Assembly: GCA_017547205.1 (NCBI GenBank) | Contig: JAFYQH010000043.1 | Coordinates: 1-36,910, forward strand | Reading direction: 5' to 3' | Length of the DNA: 36,910 bases | From: Bacteroidaceae bacterium | Lineage (GTDB): Bacteria; Bacteroidota; Bacteroidia; Bacteroidales; Bacteroidaceae | Part shown: in pieces, positions 1 to 6,632 of the stretch | Layout: each line of letters opens with the position of its first letter | How positions within the stretch are numbered: the stretch's first letter is position 1 | Program-made: the position numbers and the translations under genes | The notes under the pieces: generated by a model | Told to the model about the DNA's origin: nothing | What the model saw: only the letters and a program-made list of their open reading frames with translations | Databases searched by the model: none

Positions 1-26
1 GATAATAAAATTTTCCCAAACGAACA

Positions 27-67
27 ATAGCTATTCCAATGTTTATCAAAGGAATAGCTATATTTTT
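27..67 (+). terminator. Rho-independent terminator of an off-window gene
   Basis: ATAGCTATTCC (27-37) is perfectly repeated in inverse at 51-61 with a 13-base loop and is followed by ATTTTT. An 11-bp stem followed by a short T run is the usual terminator shape. It would end a plus-strand transcript that starts left of the window; no gene of that transcript is visible here. Confidence 0.6.
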
Positions 68-110
68 ACAATTTATCCTGCTTCAGAGCGCAAATGAGAT
101 AAAAGCAAAG

Positions 111-140
111 AGGGCGACCCTTTTACTTTTGGGTCACCCT
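111..140. terminator. Second stem-loop, terminator-like
   Basis: AGGGCGACCC (111-120) pairs with GGGTCACCCT (131-140) with one C/A mismatch around a 10-base loop. There is no T run on the plus strand after it. On the minus strand the stem is followed by CTTTGCTTTT, a weak T-rich tail. It may be a terminator for minus-strand transcription or a leftover structural element of the mobile DNA next to it. Confidence 0.35.
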
Positions 141-196
141 CCTTCCGAAGCAATTACAAAGCAATGGTCACGCGAAGTGCTGCAAAGTAGCACCGC

Positions 197-451
197 GTGG
201 GTTGCGATTGTCAAAGACAAAAACAATGGACTCAATGGGATGACCCCGAAGGGGACAAACACTTTACTATAAAGAACGGTGGAAAATTGGGCAGGAAACC
301 AGGTTCAGTGAAGACTTCTGAGCAGAAACGAGAGGAGTACAAGGAAGTGATTTCACTTCTTCGCAAAGGGTATTCAGTGCGTAATGTTGCTAAGTTGGGT
401 GGTATTAGTACCAGCACCGTTCAACGAATAAAGAAAGAGTTTGCTCTTTGA
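197..451 (+). pseudogene. C-terminal remnant of a serine site-specific recombinase
   Basis: The 84-codon reading frame (possible GTG start at 197) has the features of the C-terminal DNA-binding end of a Hin/resolvase-type serine recombinase. There is a basic GRKPGSVK linker (residues 33-40), then a helix-turn-helix with the typical core SVRNVAKLGGISTSTVQRIKK at about 60-80. The whole catalytic domain, with its Ser nucleophile and Arg residues, is absent: an in-frame TAG lies at 188-190 and no recombinase-like sequence is visible further upstream in any frame. Complete enzymes of this family are usually about 180-200 residues, so this is roughly the last third. I read it as a decayed fragment of a mobile element. 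Expression as a stand-alone DNA-binding peptide cannot be excluded. Confidence 0.7.
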
Positions 452-496
452 TACAAAACAACAGCTCACAAAATATGTCGTTTGCTACAAACTTCC

Positions 497-504
497 TACC
501 TTTG
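497..504 (+). promoter_or_regulatory. -7 box (TACCTTTG) of the 540-1067 gene
   Basis: TACCTTTG matches the Bacteroidota TAnnTTTG box and lies 35 bases before the ATG at 540. No good TTTG is found 19-20 bases upstream; the nearest TTTG (481-484) leaves only 12 bases. Its position supports the ATG at 540 over the longer frame that opens with TTG at 441, because that start would lie upstream of this promoter. Confidence 0.5.
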
Positions 505-539
505 TCACATTTCAAATAGTAATATTATATAATAGAATT

Positions 540-1067
540 ATGAATGATAGAGATTTAATAAATGCAGCGTCTGGATACGTTGCAGGAAATGCTGTGTCAA
601 ACAGTGTTATTAGTGGTTTAAGAAAATATAGTGAAGAAGCCCAGCGCAAATTAGCACATATCACATCCGAAGAAACTCTTTCAGCAGAAATTGCAAAGTT
701 CATATTATCAGATAACAAGCAAGGAGCATTTAACTATCTAAACGAACATTTAAATGAAGAGTTTGTAGATGCTGGTCAAAATCAAAAAGACTACATATAT
801 TCTCTTGAAACCATACTAAAAAGAAAAATAAACAAGTATATGCCATACTATCAGAAAATAGGTATGGATATGCCTGAACAATTAAAAAACATTACAGCAG
901 ACCAATTATGCGAGATTTTAGGTGTAACTAATCTACATATAATAGATAGTACCGATGGTAAAACTTCTCCTTCACATCCAAGCGAAGATATTGATTTAGG
1001 TCTTATTTTTAGAGCTATTCTTATAATCGGAATGATAATATTAGGAATTGTACTAGGTTTATCATAA
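540..1067 (+). CDS. Hypothetical protein with C-terminal membrane anchor
   Basis: This is a 175-residue protein that I do not recognise. I chose the ATG at 540 because a TACCTTTG promoter box sits between it and the longer in-frame TTG start at 441. The N-terminal region (5-25) is rich in small residues (AASGYVAGNAVSN). The middle (30-130) looks helical and charged. Residues about 154-173 form one hydrophobic segment, so it is probably tail-anchored in the inner membrane. The gene is clearly more AT-rich and uses more A/T-ending codons than the genes from 1419 onward. It sits directly after a recombinase fragment, so horizontal acquisition is likely. Residues 40-51 (HITSEETLSAEI) closely resemble residues 77-87 of the membrane protein at 3347-3823. 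No enzymatic motif is visible. Confidence 0.7.
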   Translation: MNDRDLINAASGYVAGNAVSNSVISGLRKYSEEAQRKLAHITSEETLSAEIAKFILSDNKQGAFNYLNEHLNEEFVDAGQNQKDYIYSLETILKRKINKYMPYYQKIGMDMPEQLKNITADQLCEILGVTNLHIIDSTDGKTSPSHPSEDIDLGLIFRAILIIGMIILGIVLGLS

Positions 1068-1418
1068 TGCTGTTTGACACCAGTTCACTAAATTAAAGAT
1101 AAGAACTTATATTAAAGTATTGATAATAAAGTTAAAATATTTAGAAATAATTTGTCACTCCCACCAACACATATACAACTCCGATATTCCTGCACCTGAA
1201 TCAAACCTCTGATAACGACTTTGCGGCTACAGACGGCATGTTCCGACTAATGCACAACTATAGCAACCTTCCGGGAGTTCAAAAGAGGCGAATCTGCCGA
1301 TATTCAGGGATGCATCACTGATTCCATTCATATGGTCAAAAAAGCCAATCAAAGAAACATCGCAATTGAATACAAGACAAAACGTCCAATCAACTTTTGA
1401 CACAACGGCCAAATCACT
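1068..1418 (+). other. Gene-free gap with probable frameshifted coding debris
   Basis: No intact gene is seen in these 351 bases. 1068-1155 is plain AT-rich sequence. From about 1157 one frame reads on without a stop past 1250, with protein-like composition (SDNDFAATDGMFRLMHNYSN). From about 1264 a different frame takes over with equally protein-like sequence (FREFKRGESADIQG, then a basic stretch ending RPINF) and stops at about 1398. The switch suggests one former coding sequence broken by a frameshift. I do not recognise the family. The debris ends about 20 bases before the next gene. Confidence 0.35.
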
Positions 1419-2657
1419 ATGGAAAGATTTTTCATAAAGTTAGCTACCGTTTTGTTCCTGCTGACAGCAGGAATGGCAGTACATGCCCAAAAGAAGGAGA
1501 GAATTTCCATTACAGCCCACAGTTGGTATGGAGTTGATATTGAACAGAAGAGACCCAATTCCACATCGCACGGCTACATGACATACGAGGCCACGGTTGA
1601 CTTCCACACAAGCCCTGCCGACAGTTGCATCTACGCCCATGCATTCGGTTACCCCATGTTCAGCATAGGATTCTCATGGGCAAGAGCCAGCGAGTTCAAG
1701 TTCAGTGACAGAACCAAATTCCCCGACCTGTACACACTATTCGGTGCTTTTGAACGCACCGTCATAAGAGGAAAGTACATCTCACTAGGTTATATCCTCA
1801 ATTTTGGTGTCACATACAACCCCGACAGGTATAACCCCGCTGAAAACCCGGGCAACAACTGGCTTAGTTCGCCGGTCATGGCATATGTAGGTGCCGGTGC
1901 AGTAGCGAAGCTGCACCTGGGGAAGAGATGGGAAATCGGTACCGACATTATGTTCCGCCACTACTCCAACGGTAGGCTAAGGCTGCCCAATGAAGCCCTT
2001 AACGCAGCAGGTGCAGGCATATTCGCACGATACAGGCTCGATGACTACGACCATAGAAGATACAAGAACATCCCTATTCGAAGCACCGCATACAAGAGAG
2101 GTATGGAGTATGCCATATCACTCGGATTCGGCGTACACACATGCATGGGAGAATTCGAAGCCATAAGAAAGGAATCCCTGAGTGCAGACGAGACAAAGGA
2201 GAGAGTTTCGGGGCTAAAGGCCCACCCCAAGCTCTCGCTCAGTTTCAACGCTCTGTACCGTTACTCCCTGAAGCATGCGACAGGAATTGGAATAGACCTT
2301 TTTTACTCCTCCAACATGAATGAGCTTGAACGTAGCGACAGGATAGTCTATGGCGACGAGGCGGTGGACAACAGCCCCGGTTACGACCCGTTCTCGCTCG
2401 GTATCTCGCTCGTGCATCAAGTCTACTGGCGCAACCTGGCCGTGCATATAGCTGTTGGAGCATATCCCTATAGGCGAAAAGGGGTGGACGGAGCCGAGGC
2501 CGAAGCCATAGACGACCGCGAACGTGGACGGCACTATGAGAAAGCCGGACTGCGCTACCACTTCCCCAAGTTCGGGAATACATTTCTGGGCTTTGCCGTC
2601 AAAGCCCATAGTTTCAAATCGGAATATCTCGAATTCTCGTTTGGCATAAAGTTGTAG
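1419..2657 (+). CDS. PagL-like outer-membrane acyloxyacyl hydrolase (lipid A deacylase family)
   Basis: This 412-residue protein opens with a signal peptide (1-23, ending VHA-Q). The rest alternates aromatic and polar residues as in a beta-barrel and ends in a hydrophobic strand (EFSFGIKL). Residues 180-191 carry the signature RHYSNG...LPN, which matches the His-x-Ser catalytic pair of the PagL/acyloxyacyl hydrolase family (here H181 and S183). These enzymes remove ester-linked acyl chains from lipid A in the outer membrane. Compared with the roughly 150-residue Pseudomonas PagL as I remember it, this protein is more than twice as long. The position of the catalytic Glu, 14 residues after the His, holds Asn (N195). 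The C-terminal half (about 230-412) looks like a second barrel segment. Family membership is likely; activity is uncertain. Confidence 0.75.
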   Translation: MERFFIKLATVLFLLTAGMAVHAQKKERISITAHSWYGVDIEQKRPNSTSHGYMTYEATVDFHTSPADSCIYAHAFGYPMFSIGFSWARASEFKFSDRTKFPDLYTLFGAFERTVIRGKYISLGYILNFGVTYNPDRYNPAENPGNNWLSSPVMAYVGAGAVAKLHLGKRWEIGTDIMFRHYSNGRLRLPNEALNAAGAGIFARYRLDDYDHRRYKNIPIRSTAYKRGMEYAISLGFGVHTCMGEFEAIRKESLSADETKERVSGLKAHPKLSLSFNALYRYSLKHATGIGIDLFYSSNMNELERSDRIVYGDEAVDNSPGYDPFSLGISLVHQVYWRNLAVHIAVGAYPYRRKGVDGAEAEAIDDRERGRHYEKAGLRYHFPKFGNTFLGFAVKAHSFKSEYLEFSFGIKL

Positions 2658-2799
2658 AAAATAACAATACATCCACATTCAAGTATCCCCTCAGCTCCAT
2701 ACCTATAGAACAAAACCAAACAAACAAGCGACATATCATCAAAAAACAACCATTCCATCGTCTACCAGGTATCACAATGACACATACCGGCCATGATAT

Positions 2800-2830
2800 T
2801 TCGGATATTGGCATGAATAGACTATCTTTG
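2800..2830 (+). promoter_or_regulatory. Promoter for the 2836 gene, leaderless arrangement
   Basis: A -33-like TTCG (2800-2803), a 19-base spacer and a perfect TATCTTTG (2823-2830) form a good Bacteroidota promoter. The ATG of the next gene starts only five bases after the box, so the transcript would begin at or within a few bases of the start codon and be leaderless or nearly so. Confidence 0.65.
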
Positions 2831-2835
2831 CAGTA

Positions 2836-3225
2836 ATGAAACGCCTGTTGACCATACTTCTGTTGTTATTGTTGCCACTCCTCTGCATGGGAGAAAAAGC
2901 AACAAATCCCCATTCTACCGAAGAAAAGGGGGCCACGGCATGCATGCTCAAGGCAAGCACCGGCAATAATATCGAAGAACTTGCAGGCAAGCTGCAGGAA
3001 TGCCGTTTCGACCAGCCACAAACAGGCGGCACAAGCATCACACGCCATGGAGGAGACAACAACCACAGGCGCACATGCAAGAACAGTAAGAACCAGGAAT
3101 CCCGGATACAGTCATCCACACTCAAAACAACCTTTTCATCGGATGACACATGCCAAAAGGCGGTAGCCTCGTCACGACACAACCGAGGATACTATATCTA
3201 CGCTTTGCGGCATATTATCATTTAG
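2836..3225 (+). CDS. Small secreted hypothetical protein
   Basis: This is a 129-residue protein. A Leu-rich signal peptide spans residues 1-19 (ending CMG), and cleavage would leave about 110 residues. The mature part is polar and low in hydrophobics, with many Thr, Ser, Lys and His, and no recognised domain. It ends in a distinctive aromatic tail, GYYIYALRHIII. From memory, short Bacteroides exported proteins of unknown function often end in a similar Y-Y-x-x-A-L-R-H motif, which is the main reason for believing this frame is real. The strong promoter directly before the ATG also supports it. A 136-codon frame runs on the opposite strand but has no such support. Function is unknown. A structured element follows directly after its stop. 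Confidence 0.6.
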   Translation: MKRLLTILLLLLLPLLCMGEKATNPHSTEEKGATACMLKASTGNNIEELAGKLQECRFDQPQTGGTSITRHGGDNNHRRTCKNSKNQESRIQSSTLKTTFSSDDTCQKAVASSRHNRGYYIYALRHIII

Positions 3226-3227
3226 AA

Positions 3228-3329
3228 TTTACATTATTATAACCATGCAGGGGACCATTGTCCCCCACTCTGTCGTGTCCGGCAACGAGCCGCTACACGA
3301 CACAGATATCTATTATATAATAATGTAAA
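3228..3329. repeat. Closed multi-hairpin element with 14-bp terminal inverted repeats
   Basis: TTTACATTATTATA (3228-3241) is perfectly inverted at 3316-3329. Inside lie two strong hairpins. The first is GGGGAC-CATT-GTCCCC (3250-3265). The second is TGTCGTGT (3271-3278) pairing with ACACGACA (3295-3302), and it contains an inner stem CGGC-AACGA-GCCG (3280-3292). The right arm also contains the self-palindrome TATTATATAATA (3311-3322). The whole could fold as a three-way junction in RNA or a branched cruciform in DNA. It starts two bases after the stop of the secreted protein and ends 17 bases before the next ATG. It could be a leader or intercistronic RNA, or a miniature inverted-repeat element. 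No target duplication is visible. Confidence 0.6.
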
Positions 3330-3346
3330 CTCAAAATCGTAATAAA

Positions 3347-3823
3347 ATGAACAGAGAAATAGACAAAAACCTGCTCGAGAGAAACAACATTGCAGAAAGA
3401 AAGAAATTCACTGCTACACCCATAGCCCTGCTGCTATTGGCAGCCGTTACACTGGGCATCACATTCGCGCTTGACAATGCAAGCGAAAGCAAGATGCCGC
3501 TCATGTTCCTGGGAATTGTTTTCTTTATTTTCGGAGTGGCAAAGCTGATGACGATGCCCAAAGTATTGTTCCACATAACAAGCGAAGAAGAACTTTCGGC
3601 AAAGATACTCTTCTTCGAGAGCAACGAGAAGAACATGGTTCTTGACATGTTGGCTAAAGGCGAATTCACAAAATTGAAAAGCAAGGCAAGGGCAAGCAAC
3701 AACCTTCCGGTAAAGGTAGAGCTCTACTCAACCGCGTCAGAAAGCATTGTACTGTACCGAGCATACAGTTTTGTGCCATATACATATGAGCCGATAACAG
3801 AATACGAGGTCTACAAAAAATAA
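3347..3823 (+). CDS. Two-helix inner-membrane hypothetical protein
   Basis: This is a 158-residue protein with a charged N-terminus (1-22), two membrane segments (about 23-41 and 49-68) and a cytoplasmic-looking soluble tail (72-158). The tail has beta/alpha character and ends YEVYKK. The helices are joined by a short polar loop (DNASESK). No family is recognised. There is no promoter box close to the ATG, so it may be read from the promoter at 2800-2830 through the structured element at 3228-3329, or from a promoter inside that element. Residues 77-87 (HITSEEELSAKI) resemble residues 40-51 of the gene at 540. Codon use looks native, in contrast to that gene. Confidence 0.7.
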   Translation: MNREIDKNLLERNNIAERKKFTATPIALLLLAAVTLGITFALDNASESKMPLMFLGIVFFIFGVAKLMTMPKVLFHITSEEELSAKILFFESNEKNMVLDMLAKGEFTKLKSKARASNNLPVKVELYSTASESIVLYRAYSFVPYTYEPITEYEVYKK

Positions 3824-4150
3824 AGAAAAGTTTTCTTTATGGAAAACCCGGACATTTTTTTGCCTGTAGAAAATTTCCCAAAAACAAACCTTCTGTATTT
3901 TTCATGCAGGAGGTTTGTTCCATTATTGGCAACTGCATTCTGCAATTTCTTGTTTAACATAGACCAATATGGAATTTTATCATATTTATAAGAAAATAAA
4001 CTTAACTTCATTAGAAATTTTAATAACATCTGCAAATGGGTAATAAATACCGCCTGTATATATATAATAAAGAATAAGCGATAAAAAGGACAAATTATGG
4101 TATATTTTAACATCATTTCACACTGAAGCTCAAAAAAACATATAAAAAGC
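3824..4150. other. AT-rich gene-free region with one strong stem-loop
   Basis: No credible gene is present. A minus-strand frame (3811-4152) is mostly Phe, Leu, Ile and Lys from A/T runs. The one structured part is AACAAACCTTCTG (3883-3895) pairing with CAGGAGGTTTGTT (3907-3919): 13 bp with one G-U pair and an 11-base loop. Read on the minus strand, the stem runs into TTTTTGGG, so it may be a minus-strand terminator. Read on the plus strand there is no T run. AAAGAAAAGTTTTCTTT (3823-3839), right after the membrane-protein gene, is a weak A/T hairpin that may end that transcript. Confidence 0.45.
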
Positions 4151-4181
4151 ATTGCTATGAATTAGAAAAGCTATATCTTTG
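4151..4181 (+). promoter_or_regulatory. Strong promoter of the 4272 barrel gene
   Basis: ATTG (4151-4154), a spacer of exactly 19 bases and TATCTTTG (4174-4181) match the Bacteroidota vegetative promoter. The transcript would start near 4188 and carry an AT-rich leader of about 80 bases. Confidence 0.75.
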
Positions 4182-4271
4182 CAACAGAATTTAAGAATTA
4201 ATCCAATTCTCTAACGTCGGATTAGGGAATGTTGAAACAATTTCCGACAAAACAAAAAAAATCAAAAAACA

Positions 4272-4769
4272 ATGAAAAAAGTATTTTTGACTCTTGCACT
4301 TGTATTGACAACTGTAGTAGCAAGCGCACAGTGGTATGTTGGTGGTGGCCTTGGTGTTGGTTTTGATAAGCACGAAGACGCTAAGACAACAACTTTCAAA
4401 ATTAAGCCTGAGGTTGGTTACAAGATTAACGACAACTTCGCAGTAGGTGCTATTCTTGGTTTCGACTGGGTGAAGCCTAGCGAAGGCGATGCTCTAAAGA
4501 CTCTTTCAGTTGAGGCTTATGCTCGTTACACATTCCTCCGTTCTGGCGATTTTTCAATCTTCGCTGATGGTGCAGTAGGTTACGAGAAGAAGGATGATGC
4601 AAAGGCTTACACTGTAGGTATCAAGCCAGGTGTTGCTTACAACATCAACGAGAAGTGGACTGTTGCTGCTCACCTCGGTCAGCTTGGTTACACAAAGTAT
4701 GATGAGACAAGCAAGTTCGGAATTGAGCTTGGTGACGCTCTTTCATTCGGTGTATACTACAACTTCTAA
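4272..4769 (+). CDS. Small outer-membrane beta-barrel protein
   Basis: This is a 165-residue protein with a textbook signal peptide (1-19, ending ASA-Q). The mature part of about 146 residues consists of amphipathic strands with Gly-rich turns and ends YYNF; a terminal aromatic residue is the usual sorting signal for barrel assembly. Its size fits an eight-strand barrel of the OmpX/OmpA-N type. No ligand is predicted. It has its own promoter and an excellent terminator, so it is probably monocistronic. Its codons are unusual for the window: GGT, GCT, GTT and AAG dominate where neighbours use GGC, GCA and GTA. This bias is what one expects of a very highly expressed gene. It is probably an abundant surface protein. 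Confidence 0.85.
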   Translation: MKKVFLTLALVLTTVVASAQWYVGGGLGVGFDKHEDAKTTTFKIKPEVGYKINDNFAVGAILGFDWVKPSEGDALKTLSVEAYARYTFLRSGDFSIFADGAVGYEKKDDAKAYTVGIKPGVAYNINEKWTVAAHLGQLGYTKYDETSKFGIELGDALSFGVYYNF

Positions 4770-4788
4770 TTCAAGAAGCTGATTTAAT

Positions 4789-4822
4789 AAAAAAAGCTGT
4801 GGCATATGCCACAGCTTTTTTT
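4789..4822 (+). terminator. Rho-independent terminator of the barrel gene
   Basis: GCTGTGGCATATGCCACAGC (4796-4815) is a perfect palindrome flanked by an A run before and seven T's after. It can work in both directions and isolates the barrel gene from lrgAB. Confidence 0.9.
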
Positions 4823-4909
4823 ATTTTACCCGGCACAATCCAAGCAGCATAAATAAACTCCTTTGGACAAAATTTCAAGAGCAAGAATTCAAACATCCCC
4901 CAAATGTAC

Positions 4910-4917
4910 TATTTTTG
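4910..4917 (+). promoter_or_regulatory. -7 box (TATTTTTG) of lrgAB
   Basis: TATTTTTG fits TAnnTTTG and ends 27 bases before the lrgA ATG at 4945. The -33 region shows no clear TTTG. It argues against the upstream in-frame TTG at 4915, which lies inside the box. Confidence 0.55.
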
Positions 4918-4944
4918 CAAAAGCAACACAGTCACAAGGACAAC

Positions 4945-5307
4945 ATGAAATACATAATACAGTTCGAAATAATACTTGCAATATCACTGGTAGGTGAACT
5001 GCTGAACCGTCTAATACCGCTTCCGATACCTGCAAGCATATACGGCATGGCAATATTGTTCACCGCGCTATGCACAGGCCTGATTAAACTGTCGGCAGTA
5101 AAGGAAACCGGAAAATTCCTCATATACATAATGCCAATGATGTTCATTCCCGCTGCCGTAGGACTCATTGAAACATGGGAGGCAATGCAGGATTTTATCG
5201 TTGCAATAATAGTCATATCCATCGTATCTACAATCCTTGTAATGGCCGCGGCCGGACACATGACGCAGATAATACTCAAATTCAAGGGAAAGGAGGAGAA
5301 GAAATGA
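4945..5307 (+). CDS. lrgA: LrgA/CidA family holin-like membrane protein
   Basis: This is a 120-residue protein with four hydrophobic segments (about 5-25, 30-50, 60-82 and 88-110) and a short basic tail ending KGKEEKK. The pattern ELLNRLIPLPIPASIYGMAILF near residues 18-39 is the characteristic LrgA/CidA motif (L-P-I-P-x-S-x-x-G), with Ala where Ser is often found. LrgA-type proteins are small inner-membrane proteins described as holin-like. Together with LrgB they have been linked to control of murein hydrolase export, cell lysis and, in some bacteria, pyruvate transport. The gene overlaps lrgB by four bases (ATGA), so the two are translated together. A promoter box precedes it at 4910. The substrate in this organism is not known. 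Confidence 0.88.
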   Translation: MKYIIQFEIILAISLVGELLNRLIPLPIPASIYGMAILFTALCTGLIKLSAVKETGKFLIYIMPMMFIPAAVGLIETWEAMQDFIVAIIVISIVSTILVMAAAGHMTQIILKFKGKEEKK

Positions 5308-5996
5308 AAGAACTGCTGCAAGACTCGATGTTCTTCGGAGTAGCTGTGAGCGTAGGAACATTCCTCCTTGCCACCGCAATAAAGAAGAGGTGGAACTTCT
5401 TCCTTTTCAACCCGCTGCTCCTATCAATAACCGCAACAATAGCGGCACTCCTTATAATAGGAATCGATTACCAGCACTACAACAACGGTGCAAAATACCT
5501 CAGCTACCTGCTCACCCCGGCAACCGTAGCATTGGCAATTCCGTTATATGAGCAGACCATGCTTCTGAAGAAGAACTTCACCGCTATTATTGTAGGAATT
5601 GCATCGGGTGTGCTCATGAGCTTTGTATCGATATTTGCAATGGCCATGCTGTTCAGATTAGGACATACAGAGTATGTAACCCTTCTCCCGAAATCCATTA
5701 CAACTGCTATAGGAATAAGCCTCTCGCAGGAACTGCAAGGTTATGTAGCAATCACGGTGACTGCAATAATAATGACCGGACTGCTCGGGAACATCGCCGG
5801 CGGCCTCATATGCCGCATATTAGGTATAAAGCACCCTATCGCCAAAGGTATTGCAATTGGCACCGCATCGCATGTGATGGGAACTGCAAAGGCCATGGAA
5901 ATAGGTGAGATTGAAGGTGCAATGAGCAGCCTCTCAATAGCCGTTGCGGGTTGCATGACAGTAGGTGCGGCAATACTTTTTGAAGGACTCATATAA
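5304..5996 (+). CDS. lrgB: LrgB family membrane protein
   Basis: This is a 230-residue polytopic membrane protein. The ATG at 5304 overlaps the lrgA stop as ATGA. It is preceded by AGGAGG (5291-5296), a rare perfect Shine-Dalgarno sequence that lies within the end of lrgA and fixes this start. The family motif LPKSITTAIGISLSQELQG (about 127-145) and the late segment GTASHVMGTAKAMEIGEIEGAMSSL (about 190-214) are the most conserved parts of LrgB/YohK proteins. The length agrees with the family (about 230). It is the inner-membrane partner of LrgA. No terminator is seen before the next promoter at 6025. Confidence 0.9.
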   Translation: MKELLQDSMFFGVAVSVGTFLLATAIKKRWNFFLFNPLLLSITATIAALLIIGIDYQHYNNGAKYLSYLLTPATVALAIPLYEQTMLLKKNFTAIIVGIASGVLMSFVSIFAMAMLFRLGHTEYVTLLPKSITTAIGISLSQELQGYVAITVTAIIMTGLLGNIAGGLICRILGIKHPIAKGIAIGTASHVMGTAKAMEIGEIEGAMSSLSIAVAGCMTVGAAILFEGLI

Positions 5997-6024
5997 GAAC
6001 CGCAACAAACTTTGTGAGACACTG

Positions 6025-6056
6025 TTTGAAAATACAGTATTTTATCACTAATTTAG
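6025..6056 (+). promoter_or_regulatory. Probable promoter of the 6078 phosphatase gene
   Basis: TTTG (6025-6028), a 20-base spacer and TAATTTAG (6049-6056) give one mismatch to TAnnTTTG. It sits 21 bases before the ATG. Confidence 0.45.
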
Positions 6057-6077
6057 CAAAAAACAAAGAACATCATC

Positions 6078-6500
6078 ATGATTATAGCTGTAGATTTTGA
6101 CGGAACAATCGTAGAGCACAGATACCCCGAGATTGGCAAGGAATTGCCATTTGCAGTTTCCACACTCAAATTGCTTGCAAACAAACATAACCACAGACTC
6201 ATACTATGGACTGTAAGACACGGACGTCTATTACAGGAAGCTGTGGATTGGTGCAAGGAACGTGGCCTTGAATTCTATGCAATAAACAAGAACTTCCCCG
6301 AAGAAGAGGTTGAGAACGAGAGCGGCTACTGCAAAGTGAATGCAGAACTCTTCATCGACGACCGTAATCTTGGTGGCCTGCCCGATTGGGGTACCATATA
6401 CAAAATGATTACTGAAGGAAAAAGCCGAAACAATATATCAAACTATAGCGACAAAACAGAGAAAGCTCCTAAAAAGAAGAAAAAAGGGTGGTTTTGGTAA
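6078..6500 (+). CDS. HAD-like hydrolase, small cytoplasmic phosphatase family
   Basis: This is a 140-residue protein. Residues 4-10 (AVDFDGT) are HAD motif I with the nucleophile D6 and acid D8. T45 in LILWTVR is a good motif II residue, K86 fits motif III, and FIDDRN (92-97, D94/D95) is motif IV. The domain is compact with almost no cap, so it should act on an accessible phosphate, for example on a protein, a nucleic acid end or a lipid carrier; the sequence does not tell which. The last 12 residues are strongly basic with an aromatic end (PKKKKKGWFW). This tail is not part of the catalytic fold and might touch nucleic acid or membrane. Its own weak promoter precedes it. Confidence 0.8.
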   Translation: MIIAVDFDGTIVEHRYPEIGKELPFAVSTLKLLANKHNHRLILWTVRHGRLLQEAVDWCKERGLEFYAINKNFPEEEVENESGYCKVNAELFIDDRNLGGLPDWGTIYKMITEGKSRNNISNYSDKTEKAPKKKKKGWFW

Positions 6501-6584
6501 CAGACAACCATAAAATTTTTCTTGTTAACTATCAACACCTTGCCAAATATCGCAAAAAAAATTATTAAAAAACTTTCCAAAAGA

Positions 6585-6615
6585 TTTGCAGAGTTAAAAT
6601 AAAGTTGTACCTTTG
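6585..6615 (+). promoter_or_regulatory. Promoter of tRNA-Lys
   Basis: TTTG (6585-6588), exactly 19 bases, then TACCTTTG (6608-6615) is a full match to the Bacteroidota consensus. It lies 17 bases before the mature tRNA. Confidence 0.85.
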
Positions 6616-6632
6616 CAACGCGTTAAGGCAAT

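Noticed and set aside
39-272. 77-codon frame before the recombinase stub
   Set aside because: It covers both hairpins, shows no recombinase features and is in a different frame from the recombinase tail.
3811-4152. 113-codon minus-strand frame in the AT-rich gap
   Set aside because: It is Phe/Leu/Ile/Lys-rich from A/T runs, extends over the end of a real gene, and has no promoter or domain.
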